A stretch of 64,000 nt of DNA from Mycogone perniciosa (GCA_025331125.1 JAOALB010000025.1:1-64000), one strand, 5' to 3'. Positions 47,370 to 58,910 are shown, counted from the first letter of the stretch. The notes: a model not told the origin generated them from the letters alone. Numbers and translations are program-made.

Positions 47370-49049
47370 ATGGAGCAACCGAACCCAGGCGCTGGCGGCG
47401 CAAACGCGGCACCGCTTATGGACCCCAACGGCGGTCCTCCTGGCCCGAACCAGGATCTCATCGTCAACCAAGATGCCATGGCGGGCATGATGATGCCTGA
47501 TCGACCCTTTATTCCAGATCCATCTACGAGTACTGCCACACCAGTCATTCCCGATCCATCATTCATGATACCCATGATATTTACCAACGGGAATGGTGCC
47601 GCCGTTCCACCCCTAGCAAACAAGACGATCACAGCAGGTACTCCTTTCCACCTCCTTTCAGGCATCCTCAATCAAAACTCACTGTCTTCAGATGAAATAG
47701 CGTTGTATGACCGTCAGATTCGCCTCTGGGGCATAGCCGCCCAGGCGAAAATTCAAAGTGCCAATATCCTTCTCATTACAATCCGCGCCTTGGCCAACGA
47801 GATCGCCAAAAATCTCGTTCTCGCTGGCATCAGTTCCCTCACTGTTCTCGATGGCGCCACCGTCACTGAGGCTGATCTTGGTGCTCAGTTCCTCCTATCT
47901 GAAGTTGAGAACCCTGTTGGTCAGAACCGCGCTGAGGCTGCTAGTGCTGCCTTGCGCAAGCTGAATCCGCGCGTCCAAATCAATGTTGACACTGAGGGTG
48001 TCAAGACCAAAGGGCCAAGCTATTTTGCTGGCTTTGATATTGTCATCGCTACTGATCTGGATCCAGAATCATTCAATCTCATCAATACCGCCACGCGTCT
48101 CAACGGTAAAGCCTTCTACGCAGCCGGTACCCATGGCATGTACGGCTTTATCTTTTCCGACCTCATCGAACATGACTATGTCATCGAACGCGACCTCAGC
48201 AACGTTGCCACCCAGCTAAAGCAAGAAACCCGTACCCGCTCGATCGTCGACGTCAAGACCAAGAAGGAAGGCCCCAAAATCGTCGAGTCGGTCACGAAAC
48301 GCGAGCTCTACTCTACCTGGTTCCTCGCCAGCGATGTCGCCGTCCTGCCTGAGGAATACACCAAGTCCAAGCGTCGCCTCAAGAGCGTCACCCCTACGTT
48401 GTCATGTCTCCGCGCTCTGTGGGAGTTTATGCAGATTCAGGACGGTCGCCTACCCAGCAACCGTGACGATCTCAAGTTGTTCACGCAGATTGCTACCCAG
48501 AAGCACAAGGCTTTAAGCCTTCCCGGTGAAACCCTCAAGCCAGAATTTTTGCGAAGCTTTTTGCAGAACTTGGGCAGCGAAATTGCTCCGACTACGGCTA
48601 TTCTGGGTGGCCAGCTCGCGCAGGATGTCATTAACGTGCTAGGCCAGAAGCAGCAACCCATACAGAACATGGTCGTCTTCGATGGCACCGCCATGGAGGC
48701 TCTCATGTATCCCCTCCACCCAGAAGGCACCCTCGGTGCGAACCTACTGTCCCTTGGTGGTGGAGCTGATGTTTTAGTGCCCAATGGTGGAGACATGATC
48801 ATTCCCCTGGGTATGCCCGGAGTCACAGCGATTCCACCCCTGGATCCAAATTCTATGTCCATGGGTGTTTTCCCCCCTAACCAGAACATTTCTGGTCTAG
48901 CTGGCACGTTGACAACCCAAGGAATTTCACAGCCAGGCGAGGCAGCGCAGGTTCAGCCCCCTATATCAGCACTCGCATCTACAGGGCCGCAACAGCTACC
49001 CAGCACCACCAATGGCCCACCGGATGCTCAATCTCAGGGCACTGCTTGA
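47370..49049 (+). CDS. AOS1: SUMO-activating enzyme E1 subunit Aos1
   Basis: The non-catalytic half of the SUMO E1; with Uba2 it adenylates SUMO. Exon 1 is 47370-47637; an intron is at 47638-47691; exon 2 is 47692-49049, giving 541 residues. An 80-residue Pro/Gly/Met-rich leader precedes the conserved start, ALYDRQIRLWG. The ThiF/Rossmann region reads ANILLITIRALANEIAKNLV and GLTVLDGATVTEADL-like sequence, with QFLLSEVENPVGQNRAEAA after it. There is no catalytic cysteine domain, as expected for Aos1. Near the C-terminus the family motif GGQLAQDVINVLG and FDGTAMEA is followed by about 85 Pro/Gly-rich residues. The 54-bp intron is a multiple of three without a stop, so retention would add 18 residues (see findings). 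The upstream TTG at 47343 is not a plausible start. Confidence 0.92.
   Translation: MEQPNPGAGGANAAPLMDPNGGPPGPNQDLIVNQDAMAGMMMPDRPFIPDPSTSTATPVIPDPSFMIPMIFTNGNGAAVPPLANKTITAGTPFHLLSGILNQNSLSSDEIALYDRQIRLWGIAAQAKIQSANILLITIRALANEIAKNLVLAGISSLTVLDGATVTEADLGAQFLLSEVENPVGQNRAEAASAALRKLNPRVQINVDTEGVKTKGPSYFAGFDIVIATDLDPESFNLINTATRLNGKAFYAAGTHGMYGFIFSDLIEHDYVIERDLSNVATQLKQETRTRSIVDVKTKKEGPKIVESVTKRELYSTWFLASDVAVLPEEYTKSKRRLKSVTPTLSCLRALWEFMQIQDGRLPSNRDDLKLFTQIATQKHKALSLPGETLKPEFLRSFLQNLGSEIAPTTAILGGQLAQDVINVLGQKQQPIQNMVVFDGTAMEALMYPLHPEGTLGANLLSLGGGADVLVPNGGDMIIPLGMPGVTAIPPLDPNSMSMGVFPPNQNISGLAGTLTTQGISQPGEAAQVQPPISALASTGPQQLPSTTNGPPDAQSQGTA
47638..47691 (+). other. 54-bp in-frame intron in AOS1
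   Basis: It starts GTACTCC and ends TTCAG, with a second possible AG at about 47,680-47,681. Removal joins TITA to DEIALYDRQIRLWG, the sequence expected for Aos1. The length is divisible by three and it contains no stop, so the reading frame stays open whether or not it is spliced. Confidence 0.75.
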
Positions 49050-49840
49050 GCTGTGGCACAATAGAAACCGACAGAATGATTAAGGGGGATATCAAGTCAA
49101 AGACAATAGATTTTGGGGACAAACATAGTGCACTCGCTTTGGACTGGGGGAAGGTTTACCAGGAAGGGGCCATACTGTACGATAAGAGTGAATGCAACGG
49201 TGATCTCCATGATCTAGCAGCAAGAATAACGATATCGCTACGGCGAACATATTAGGAATAGAGAAACCATAGGAATACTCATCAGTCTCGTGTTTGCTTC
49301 GCTCCGAATCATCACAAGATTCAAGCCCACGCAAGTTGTTTGCATCCCACATATTTCACAACTACGGCAGATAGCAGGCAAAACATAACATACATCCTAG
49401 CCAAGCAATCTTATCCCAAGACTGAAGTTGAGGTAGTACCAGTCCTAAGTAGTAAGTCGCCGGCGCGAAGTCCCCCTATATTATTCAGTTGCTAATACGG
49501 AACCCGAAAACGCTCCGCTTTTAGGAATGTATGTCGATCCTACTCTATTCTACGCAATCGGATCGGTCGCCGAGTGGATTTCAGAGATCTCTTTAGTATA
49601 TGATCTCCATAATGAGCTAACACCAAATAAACTACCCGAGGCCATTACATTACTGGCTATCCAGCGTTAGTGACCGATGTTACTTTGTGGGATACACGTG
49701 TGCCTGTCGCTCCGCCTCCAGATCATTGTATTTGCTAAACGCTTTTGACCTTTCCTGATAGTATAAAGTCTTACCCCTACCTGTCGACTGTTCGTTACCT
49801 TGCCTACATCACCTTGCCAGCTTGTAACTCTTCCATTAAG
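49050..49840. other. Intergenic region
   Basis: About 790 bp between AOS1 and the small secreted protein gene; a short plus-strand frame at 49046-49255 is likely 3' UTR. Nothing further is supported. Confidence 0.5.
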
Positions 49841-50420
49841 ATGATCAGCATTAAGAACGCCGCCCTGCTCTCGATCGCAGCCCTTGGCCAAATCAGCAGC
49901 TCTACACCTGCGACTCCCGATGAAGTCCTCGCCCCAGAGCTGGTAGAACGCAATGGTGCATCAAACCATATCAAAGTCTGGCCCGGGCCGTAAGTTCAAC
50001 AATCCCATCCATCCATCTTATATATATTCCATGACCATATCACCAACTAACTAACCATCAAACAGAAACTACACAGGCACCCCTAAAACTTTTATCTTTA
50101 ACAACATCGACGACTGCGTACAACCACTATGGCAAACCATCGGATCCATCTGGCTGCCTCCAAGTCAGTCCTCCAGATTGCTCTTTAACTTTCCTTTTCT
50201 CTCTCTAACTTGGATAGACTTTGTTTGCACTTTTGTTGTGGAACTGAGCTGCCAGAATGTTACGCACGGAAATTTCTGGTCCCCAACCATCTACCCACCA
50301 GGTATAGCGGATATCAGACAGTGGACAGATGAGAGGAAGAAGGATTTCCCAGCTTATTGGTTTAATAATGCGCGGTCGGTTCAGTGTGGGGGGAGTCATT
50401 TTTACGACTTTCAGCATTGA
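49841..50420 (+). CDS. Small secreted cysteine-containing protein, effector-like
   Basis: Exon 1 is 49841-49989; an intron is at 49990-50065 (GTAAGT...CAG). A second intron at 50164-50217 (GTCAGT, branch CTAAC, ending TAG; 54 bp) is likely but not certain, since it is divisible by three and stop-free. The product is 149 residues with both introns removed, or 167 with the second retained. The N-terminus MISIKNAALLSIAALGQIS is a good signal peptide. The mature part has about four cysteines (near DDC, FVC, LSC and VQC), several aromatic residues and one or more NxT sites (NYT, NVT). I know no family for it; small secreted proteins of this kind are common effector or cell-surface candidates. The longer frame begun at 49745 lacks a hydrophobic N-terminus. 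Confidence 0.7.
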
Positions 50421-51405
50421 GCCATGCCACAATTCGCACGTTAATTTAGCTTAGTGCATGTACATAGGTAGACGATGGAAGGATTGGACGATTGAATATA
50501 CCTAGACGATCTGCGTTGGTGTAAATTGTGGATGTACAAATTTCGTGGTCATATGGCAGATCCTACGGCAGATCCTGATGAGGGTCTGCGAGAGACAGTT
50601 ATGGATCCTAGTTTCTAGCGTTGTGCTGGACATGTATTGGTAGCTATCATTTCTGCTATGGACAAAAACACGGATGTAGTTAAAGGGGCCTTGAGTCTGG
50701 TCTTATCAGGAGAAACCCGTCGAGAAGCCAAGTCCTCTTCCCAATACCAAGACCATCACTGGCCCTAAAACATCCCTCTAGTCTTCGCAATCGCAATGAG
50801 AAGCCGCATATACCGGTGCACAAACATGTCCACCTGGTCGTAACCGTGGGCATTCCGAAAGTCCTCGTCTTTGGCCATCGCCTTCTTCGTCGGCCACGAA
50901 CGAGTAAGTAAGCAAAGAATAATGAGGCATGGTGTTTCCCATGTCCCCCCTAGCAGTAAGTCGTTCTGCTGATACCGATGAGATCAAAGCATCTCATGTG
51001 AGAAAACAAGTCATGAAGAAGAAAGAAAACTTGCTCAACAACAGAGCAGTAAATAAAAACAAGAGTGCAGATTACAAAACACAACAATGCAAGTACGTGT
51101 AAAACGAAAATTCATCATCACTTCCCTTCTCCCCTAAACGCCAGTGAAATGCCACAAAAAGCCCCCGCCCTCCCCTTTTTTGTGTGTTCTCCCCCTTCCA
51201 AGACTTTTGTGTGTATTTTTCCATGTCCAGACTCGATCTCGATAGCTGCCAAAAAGGAAACGAGAAAGGGTATAATAGCAGCAGCTCGAATATTATGTAA
51301 AGAATAGGCAGGCGAATAGTAGACGCGCTGCGAGTAATCAAATGCGTCCCGTCGTGTTGTATATACGGTCATGTCGATGGGCATCCGTTATTTCTCTGTG
51401 ATCGC
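50421..51405. other. Intergenic region
   Basis: About 985 bp with only short frames lacking domains (for example 50778-50987 and 51072-51341, minus). The right part should be the 3' UTR of the RGG-rich gene. No repeat or RNA gene is seen. Confidence 0.5.
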
Positions 51406-52110
51406 TTATGCGTCACATTCCATCTCAGTCGTGTTCTCGGTTACTGCCTCTGTCTCCCCTCCTCTCGATGAAGATGCGACTTCTGTGGCTGAATCGCTCA
51501 CGACTATTTCTTCCTCGGTTTTCTCAGCCTGAACAGCCGCCAGTGCAGCCTGAACTCGATTTTTTCTTTTCTTTGTTGCAGCTTTGCTTGGAGCGGCCTT
51601 CCTGGAAGCCCTCGTTGTGGTGGAACGGCTACGAGCCGATGGTTGTGTAGGCGCAGTGATAAGTTCAGGTTCAGGAGCTTTTGCTTTTCTCGGACGAAGG
51701 CGGCGTCTGCCGTCCTGAGGGGCCGAATCGTCCACAAAGTCTGTTCCAGCCACAGCACCGGTCTCTTCTTGTGTGGCATTTGCGCCTTCATTTGCAATTG
51801 CAGGTTCGTCAATGTCCATAGCGTCAACACCAGCCACGGCATTGCTCCCCTCTTGCGTAGCATTAGGAGCCGAATCGTCCGCAGGGTACACCCCAGCCAC
51901 GGCACTGTTCCCTTCTTGTGTGGCATTTGCGTCCTCATTTGCAATTGCAGGTTCGTCAACGTCCATCATATCATTTGTGAGTTGGGGACGAGCTGCTGGT
52001 GCATTTCGAGGGCACAACGGCGGCAATTGCGTCACCGGTTCGAGGAACCGAACTGACCACACGGTCTTGTGGTTAGGCTTACGGCGCGTGTTCTGAGATG
52101 TTTCCTTATC
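51406..52110 (-). other. In-frame continuation of the RGG-rich gene beyond a TAG
   Basis: Directly after the TAG at 52113-52111 the same reading frame stays open for a further 234 codons. The sequence is protein-like: RRKPNHKTVWSVRF, then repeated acidic stretches with the word PAIANE, then a basic RRRLRPRKAKAPEPE segment with KKRKNR, and an acidic C-terminus. It has no ATG at its left end. The likeliest explanation is a third intron; a 45-bp candidate at 52093-52137 (GTGAAC...CAG, phase 0) would remove the TAG and join both parts (about 1,317 residues in total). Readthrough or a nonsense mutation are alternatives. Confidence 0.6.
51761..51965 (-). repeat. Imperfect 147-bp-spaced direct repeat in coding sequence
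   Basis: A segment of about 55 bp at 51761-51818 recurs at 51908-51965 with few mismatches, offset 147 bp (49 codons). Both copies encode the PAIANE-x-ANATQE motif in the same frame. A weaker third copy lies between them. Confidence 0.75.
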
Positions 52111-55100
52111 CTATTTGGAATCATCCCTGTCGTTCACAGAATCCGCTCTGTCCTGCTTGTCCGCCTTGCTTCGCTTCCTGGGCTGATTGACATTCCATCC
52201 CCTAATCTGGGTCGGCCCTGAGCTTGGCAGCGCAGCTGATGAACCTGTTTCCTTGTGGTCATAGGGAATTGTCCTCAATTCCGGCTTGTTCGACCATGCC
52301 CGATGGGCAGGAACAGGCGCCGGCTGCAATTTGCGGTACTTGTTAGATCCAGCATCTGAGGATCCGGAAGGTGTCGAGCGGTGACGATGTACCAAGCTGG
52401 GCAAGATCTGAGGAGTTCCAGGGGGACTTTGTGCCATTTGACCAGGCAAGGGCTGCGGGTTACCAAAGGTAGGCGACAGAAGCTGAGGCGCATAACTTGG
52501 TGGTGGTGAACCCATGTAACTCGGTCCTTGCTGCGGGTTAGGCAAGATTCTATCAGTTGCAAGCGGCTGCATAGGAGCAAGTGGCTCCGGAGCAGGATAG
52601 CGAGGGTGGTAAGGCCTTGCGGGTCCTGGAGCATAGTAATTGCCCATGCTATGAACAGCTGGGCGCATTGATGCATCGTGCATCACATCCTCTTGAATGG
52701 AGTGGGTGCGGCTACGAGGTGGTCGCAATGGAGGAAGAGGCTCCGCGCTGGCATTGTGAGAAAATGGGATTCTCGCATGCGCGGGAGGAGGCGGAGCATG
52801 AGCGTAATGCTGGGCGGGCGGAGGGGGATGGTGAGGTTGAGCAACCTGGGGCTGCTGTTGTGGCCAATAGATACGATGATAGCCTGCACTTGGAGGCTGG
52901 GCCGGAGCTGGAGGGGGAGCCTCAGCGCCGTAACCACTCATACGACGGCCGTTGTATCCCGGATCCATTGGTCGGCTAGATCCCATGTGGACCTCTCGCG
53001 GGTCCGGAGCTGGATAACCGTATGGGTAATAGACCGGGTGCTCCTGGACGGAAGGGCCAGGGGGAGGATGAAGTTGCTTAAACTCGCCAGCTCTGATGGG
53101 ATGAGGATGGGCCATGCTTGGCTCCTGAGCGGGATGGTACATGACCTGCTCTTGCATGGGGGCATGATGAGCCGGGCCAGCAGGGCCAGATGGTTGCAGA
53201 GGGTGTAGCTCGCGGGGTTGGTTCTGAATGAATCCACCCATGGGCTCTGGTTGACTCGGTGGTTGGTGAATGGGGGCCTGGCTCATGGGAGCGATTGATG
53301 GTACATCCTCATGCTTAATGGTGCTTCTCAAATCGGACTCGGGAGCAGGCGTAGGGGTCAGTGCCTTGGTAGTCTGACCTTCAGGCTCGGCCAGCCGAGT
53401 CTCAACCTTGCAGAGCTCAGCGAGGAGGTTGAGTCCGAGAGTGTTAGTGTCAGGAGTCGGGGTCTTCGCAGGCTTTGAATCGGTAAAGACGTCGCGGATG
53501 GCATCATATCGAGCTGGCTTCGGTGTAGGTGGAGCAGCGCGTGTCATGTCCTGTGCCTCCACATAGGCTGTTGCGTATGTAAGTATAGAAAGAGCTGGGA
53601 TGCCGCCCTGAGGCTGTTCAACCGCCTCCTCTGCTTCAGCTGGTTCCTCAGGCTCCGAGGGAGTCTCTTCCACCTCAGGTCTAGACTCAAGCTCCTTAGC
53701 TGCCGTGCCCAGAGACCTATCGCGAAGTTCTTCGTCGGTTGGAAGGTACTCAGTAACAGAGATGTCTTCAAGGGCGATGTCCTCCATTTTGCAGAAGCGG
53801 CGCAGAGACGCGTTCATTCGCGTCCGGACAGGTGCGTCGGCAACACGGCGAAAGTTGGTGGTTCGTTGGAAAGATCGCGATGCATGAGAGATGCGGCCGG
53901 ATGGCTGCGCAATATAGACAATTGGCTTTCCAGGCATGACGTAAGGGTCGCTTGGTTCCCGGTCATTGGTGCTGCTGGGCAGGAAAATGCCATACTTGGG
54001 GTGAAGGCCATGGCGTTTGACCAATTCCTGGTCAAAATCGGTTGGCTTCGTGTTGGAGAAATCATATCCATTGCACCAATGATCAAAGTGCATGCCGTTG
54101 CTGTTTGGGGTGTCGAGATACCTGCCACGCTTGGCCCGAGTATGACCCTTGGTAGAGTCATTGGAGCTATCGCGGAAGCCAATGTCCCACTCATTGAACC
54201 GGAATAGATGCGGTGCGAGAAGGCGGCTGTTAATCCCTTTCTCTCGCATCGACGGTCTCTGATTGTAAATACGGCAGCCATATTCATCAGCATCCGCAAT
54301 GTTCTTGGGTAAAGGAGGGCTCTTCTCTCGAGCCAAGACCCTGCCCTGGACTTTGGTATTTGCCACGGAGGGGAGGCCGTTGAACAAGACGGGCGGTTCG
54401 GGAGATGCAGGGGCGGAGTCTTCATCTGCAGGGGTGCCTTGAGGCTGGCCTTCAACCTCAGCAGCAGAAGCAAGAAGCCCCTTGGCCGGAGCTGGAGCAA
54501 TGGGGGCAGGAGGGAGGAGTTGGGCATCAAACGCGCTGCGGGTCGTCTTCTTGAGCGTTGGTTGTCCTTCTGGTTGCTCTTGGGCCCGGCGCTTGGTGCC
54601 TCCGCGGCCACGGCCTCTGCCTCCTCTGGTGCTCGGGGGAGCGGAAGGCACTGCAACGGGAACGGCGGCCTCGGTGTTGCGAACCCTCTGCCACATCTCG
54701 GTGCCCTCCACTCGTGAGGGATAGGGAACGAGGTGGCCATCTTTGTAGCATTGATAAACGCCAAATTCAGTGTCGAAATGGTGGTCTGTGATGACTTTGT
54801 ACTCATATTGGTCATCGCGGACCTGGGGCGGTGCATCAGTGAAACTGTTAAAAACGACGGACAGATACATGCATGGCTAACGCAGTGGCGACAAGAGCAG
54901 CCAGGGAGAGAAAAAACAGCCAGGTTGATGCATCTGGGTGAATGAATGTACTCACATCTACGGGAAGACCCTTGGCATTCAAGGTATTAAGAATGCGAAG
55001 ACGGTTGTCTTGGCTGTCATGAAATTGCTCGGTGATGTCTTCCAAACCATTCTGTGTGGACGAGCTGTCAGATCAATTGTCCGAAATCTCACGGAAATCT

Positions 55101-55617
55101 CCGCGGGCAGGGGGCAAAGAAAATAGCATACCTCGAATTCCTGCTCCAGGACGTACTGCTCGGCATTGTAAGTACCCTCGGCGAGTTTGAGATCGCTTTC
55201 CAGACGTCTGTCAAAGAGAGCAATCTTGGCGTCAAGAGCGGCCTGAAGTTCTTGAGTGACAGTCCGGTGCTCTTGGGCAAACTTGTGTAGTTCCGGCTTT
55301 TGCAGTATCTCTTCAATGTTACGCTCAGCCAGCTCCTGCAGCGCCGGCTTCAAGGCCTGCGCAACAGCCTGGTAAGTAGCCTTAAGATCTCTCTGGCGCT
55401 CGTAAGCAGCCTGGACACGAGAGTCTGCGAAGTTCTTTGCCCGGCCTCTGCGCGTGCCGCCGCGGCCAGGTTTGGCCAAGTTGGATCTGGATACGGTAGC
55501 GCTGGAAGAAGCGCCCCGGCCGCCTCCTCTGCCTCGTCCGCCACGGCCTCCGCGCCCGCCTCTGCCGCGACCACGAGTCGCGGGTTCCCGTACGGGCGAC
55601 TCATTTTCAGTAGCCAT
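52111..55617 (-). CDS. Large RGG-rich, Pro/Gln-rich nuclear protein (unknown)
   Basis: Exons are 55617-55132, 55051-54956 and 54822-52111, with introns of 80 and 133 bp, giving 1,097 residues to the TAG at 52113-52111. Residues 12-45 are a Gly/Arg tract (GRGRGGRGGRG), usual for RNA binding and arginine methylation. A helical segment follows, from about YERQRDLKATYQAVAQALKP to LEQEFE. Exon 2 and the start of exon 3 form a conserved block (ITEQFHDSQDNRLRILNTL, then QYEYKVITDHHFD). A further AT-hook-like GRGRGGTKRR occurs. The middle has a conserved region around FNEWDIGFRDSSND and MHFDHWCNGYDFSN. The C-terminal third is rich in Pro, His and Gln. I do not recognise the family; a chromatin or RNA role is inferred from composition only. 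The reading frame continues beyond the TAG (51406-52110), so the true C-terminus is probably longer. Confidence 0.85.
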
Positions 55618-57908
55618 CGCGGGTGGTGATGAGTCCAGTCATGTATGGGGTTGAGGGTTTATGGGAATATGGGAATATGGGGGGGGGGAAAACGTGTAAA
55701 TGGCAGACGGAGGTGAAAGTGAAAGTGTCAGAGAAAGAAGGTCAGTGTAGTGTGAGCCGGGGGTTAGGCCAGCCAACCACTCAGTAAGCCTTCTGAGAGA
55801 GCACGCGCGCGCCGCGTACCGGAAGATGCTCGATAGCGACGAAAAAAGAGATGAAAAAAGACGATGCGTCAAAACGACGAGAAGAAGAAGAGGCACCGAG
55901 TGCACAGCAGCTGATCCGGCCTTTGGTGCTGTTGATGGCGTGGAAGAGATGCCAAAACGGTGTTTGAAAGGAAAAAAGTGCTGCTGGTGATGTGCATGTA
56001 GGTACGGAGTACGTACTGCTAGTACCAGCCGGGCGTACTTTGTACCTTGGGGGCTTTTTTGGGGTGAAGTCTTGTTATAAGGGCCGGAGAAGGTTGGTCA
56101 GAATACAAGGTTTTGAGTTGACCACAGGCAGCGCGGCGCAACAATAGGCAAGGCGCCGAATAGTGCTGTGAACAGAGACAACAATAGGATGGCCAGCAGC
56201 GTATGACAATAGTAGTAGTAATAGTAGTAGGGCAGGCGAATGACGCTGCAAAATGGAGGCTTTTTGACGGTGAAGGCGTGCAAGAAACGCGGCCGTGGTG
56301 CTGGCTAGAGTAGAGCAGAGGTACGAGACGAAAAAGGATCCTGGCCAGTCCCTTTTTTCCCCCTCAGCCTTGCTTGGTCCAACTGGCAACACGCTTTTTG
56401 AGCGCAAGGCGAAAAATGGCAGGGTACAGTACGCGGTACTGGGAACATGGCGGCTTGTCCACACCGTTCAGTCCATCATGTTGGCAGCAGCGCACCTTGA
56501 TTGGCTGCAGCGCCTCGGGAGGGAGTGCCTAGCCCGATTTAGTAGTATATGGGCCGATTTCACGTCGTCTTACTGGTGCGGAGACCTGGATGTTCCGACC
56601 GCCGTACTCGAGTGACCCCGGCAAAACACCCGATCTCAAGTACCCAGAACTTACAAGGGACTTCAGATTCCACTGCCATGCTCATCACGGAGTGGAGCGC
56701 CAGCGCGCGGCTACGAGACAACCAAGTCCTAACTCTATTCATTTGGGGTGGTAGTGGTACAGTGATAGTGGGAGTAACCAGACTGTAATTGATGTGAAGC
56801 AATGCTGAGAACGACCTGTCACAGTGTGATGCAAGGCAGGATCAGTCCCAGCTCCCAAGTTGTTTTTGGGACATAGATTACACGGGTTGTGCTACTACAA
56901 CATTCTTGACATGTCTGAGAACCCTGGTTGTCGCTGACGACACCGTCCTCACTCTGCCCCGGCATTTGCCAAACCTGCGTCAACGGAATGCACGAAATGA
57001 AGACTCGATCCTGCTTTAACTCCCTTTTACCATCCGTCTCCTCACTCCTCTCCTCAGTGCAGATATTGTCTTGGCGCACTGTTATGAACTCCGCAGCCTT
57101 CAGCAAGGCGTCTAGTGCGGCATTACAAGCACCTAGGAGACAAACAAAGTTGGCATGTGCAGAATACATCAAGTGGAGAGTCCTTGATCAGTCAACGTAT
57201 TTGTTTAACCCAGATTAATGACTGTGAAAGCGTGTGCTGAGAAAGGAGTCATATGGCTGTCATTTCAGGTCATGAGATGATTAGGTAGCAAACGGATGGC
57301 CCCACCGCCTTCAATAGTTGGTGTTAACAATAATACTTGCGACACTTTACTCCCGTACTTCACGTCACTTACAACTCACTTCACTTCACCTCACTTTCGT
57401 CTCGCCAGCCCTTGACTCCATTCGCCAGCATGACAGACACCGCGCCTCACCTCATCTTGCAGCCAGCCACCGCTTCTGCATTCTCTAGCACGTCTGTCTG
57501 CAGTGTGCTCCGCTCTTTTAGCCTTCTAGCACAAGGTACTACCTTATTAGGCAGCGTGGGACTGGTCAACGGCACCTAAAGAATTGCGCTTTTGGGCCTC
57601 AACTGCCACACCCTCATCGCTGATTGGGCCGCCCGCCTCGGTCCCAAACCCGCTTCCGCATGCCGCCCGCAGTCGCACGTGAGATGTTCCCCTTGCGCCG
57701 TCGATTCTTTTTCAGACACGCCCCAGTCAGTTGGTTGGTTGATTTGGTGTTGGTTTTTTTTTTTCGGTTCCTTTTGCGGCCTGCATCCATATGGAGTAGT
57801 AGATGATGTATGCCGCCCTGCTGGCCCATTGAAAACACCCAAACCTGCTTTCTTACTTGCTTGCTTGCCTGCTTGCTGTTCCCTCTTCTCCCCCTGTAGA
57901 CGGCCGTC
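55618..57908. promoter_or_regulatory. Long divergent intergenic region
   Basis: About 2.3 kb between the minus-strand RGG gene and BMT5-like. It contains a G-run (about 55,680-55,689), a palindromic GTACGGAGTACG word (56002-56013), an AGT/AAT trinucleotide microsatellite (about 56,209-56,231) and several pyrimidine-rich leaders. Short frames (for example 57337-57579) have no domain. Expected promoters and long 5' UTRs. Confidence 0.45.
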
Positions 57909-58910
57909 ATGGCCAAGAGGCGCAAGCTCCAGCGTCCCTCCGGACGGCCTCAACTCAAGGCAAAGCCCCAATCCAAACCCATCGGAGGAGGAGGTGGTGG
58001 AGGGCCCAAGACTCCCCATTCTGGTGTCTCACAGCAGCAGCCAAAGAAGAAGAACCAGCACAAGCAGCACCAACACGAACAGCCCACGATCCCCTTCGGC
58101 CCCCATGACCGCATCCTCCTCATCGGCGAGGGAGACCTCAGCTTCGCCGCCTCGATAATTGACCACCACGGCTGCACAAACGTCACCGCCACCGTCCTCG
58201 AGAAGGACCACGCCGAACTCCTCGCCAAATACCCCGCCGTCGACGCCAACATTGCCGTCATCAACCGCCGCTCCGATTCCGCCGCCCCCGGCTCCGGCTC
58301 CGGGACCGCCTCCGAAGATGACGATGCCCAATCCGATATCGAGTCTGGCGATGATGACGACAACGACGACGAGGACCACAAGAAGCAAGTCAACAACAAC
58401 AAACTCGTCTACGCCGTTGACGCCACCAAGCTCCCCTCCTCCATCACCCGCACCCCCCACGACCACATCCTCTTCAACTTCCCCCACGTCGGCGGCAAAT
58501 CTACAGACGTCAACCGCCAAGTCCGCTACAACCAAGAACTCCTCGTCTCCTTCTTCCAGCGCGCCCTGACCTCCCCCGCCACGCCCCTAGCCCCCGGCGG
58601 CTCCATCGTCGTCACGCTCTTCGAGGGCGAGCCCTACACCCTGTGGAACATCCGCGACCTCGCCCGCCACGCCGGTCTGGAGGTTGACCGTAGCTTTCGC
58701 TTCCAGCCAGATGCGTACCCGGGCTATCGCCATGCGCGCACGCTCGGTGTTGTGAGAAACAAGAAGGGCGAGGAGGTCGAGGGGTGGAGGGGGGAGGATA
58801 GGTTGGCGAGGAGTTATGTGTTTGTGAGGAAGGGAGAAGCGCAGAAGGCGACTGGCAAAAAGAGGCGACGCGGCGACGACGATGACGATTCTTCAAGTGA
58901 TGAGGACTGA
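57909..58910 (+). CDS. BMT5: 25S rRNA (uridine-N3)-methyltransferase, Bmt5-like
   Basis: A SAM-dependent methyltransferase of the DUF2431 family; the yeast homologue methylates one uridine in 25S rRNA in the nucleolus. Single exon, 333 residues. A basic Gly/Gln-rich N-terminus (MAKRRKLQRPSG) suits nucleolar targeting. The SAM-binding motif is RILLIGEGDLSFAASI at about residues 69-84. The family motif FNFPHVGGKS occurs near 196, after an acidic, Asp-rich insertion (about 125-155). The C-terminal part has GGSIVVTLFEGEPYTLWNI and ends in a KKRRRGDDDDD tail. The ATG at 57909 follows a T-rich leader and is in good context (gtcATGg). It is separated by about 2.3 kb from the RGG gene and converges on SET2. 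Confidence 0.93.
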   Translation: MAKRRKLQRPSGRPQLKAKPQSKPIGGGGGGGPKTPHSGVSQQQPKKKNQHKQHQHEQPTIPFGPHDRILLIGEGDLSFAASIIDHHGCTNVTATVLEKDHAELLAKYPAVDANIAVINRRSDSAAPGSGSGTASEDDDAQSDIESGDDDDNDDEDHKKQVNNNKLVYAVDATKLPSSITRTPHDHILFNFPHVGGKSTDVNRQVRYNQELLVSFFQRALTSPATPLAPGGSIVVTLFEGEPYTLWNIRDLARHAGLEVDRSFRFQPDAYPGYRHARTLGVVRNKKGEEVEGWRGEDRLARSYVFVRKGEAQKATGKKRRRGDDDDDSSSDED

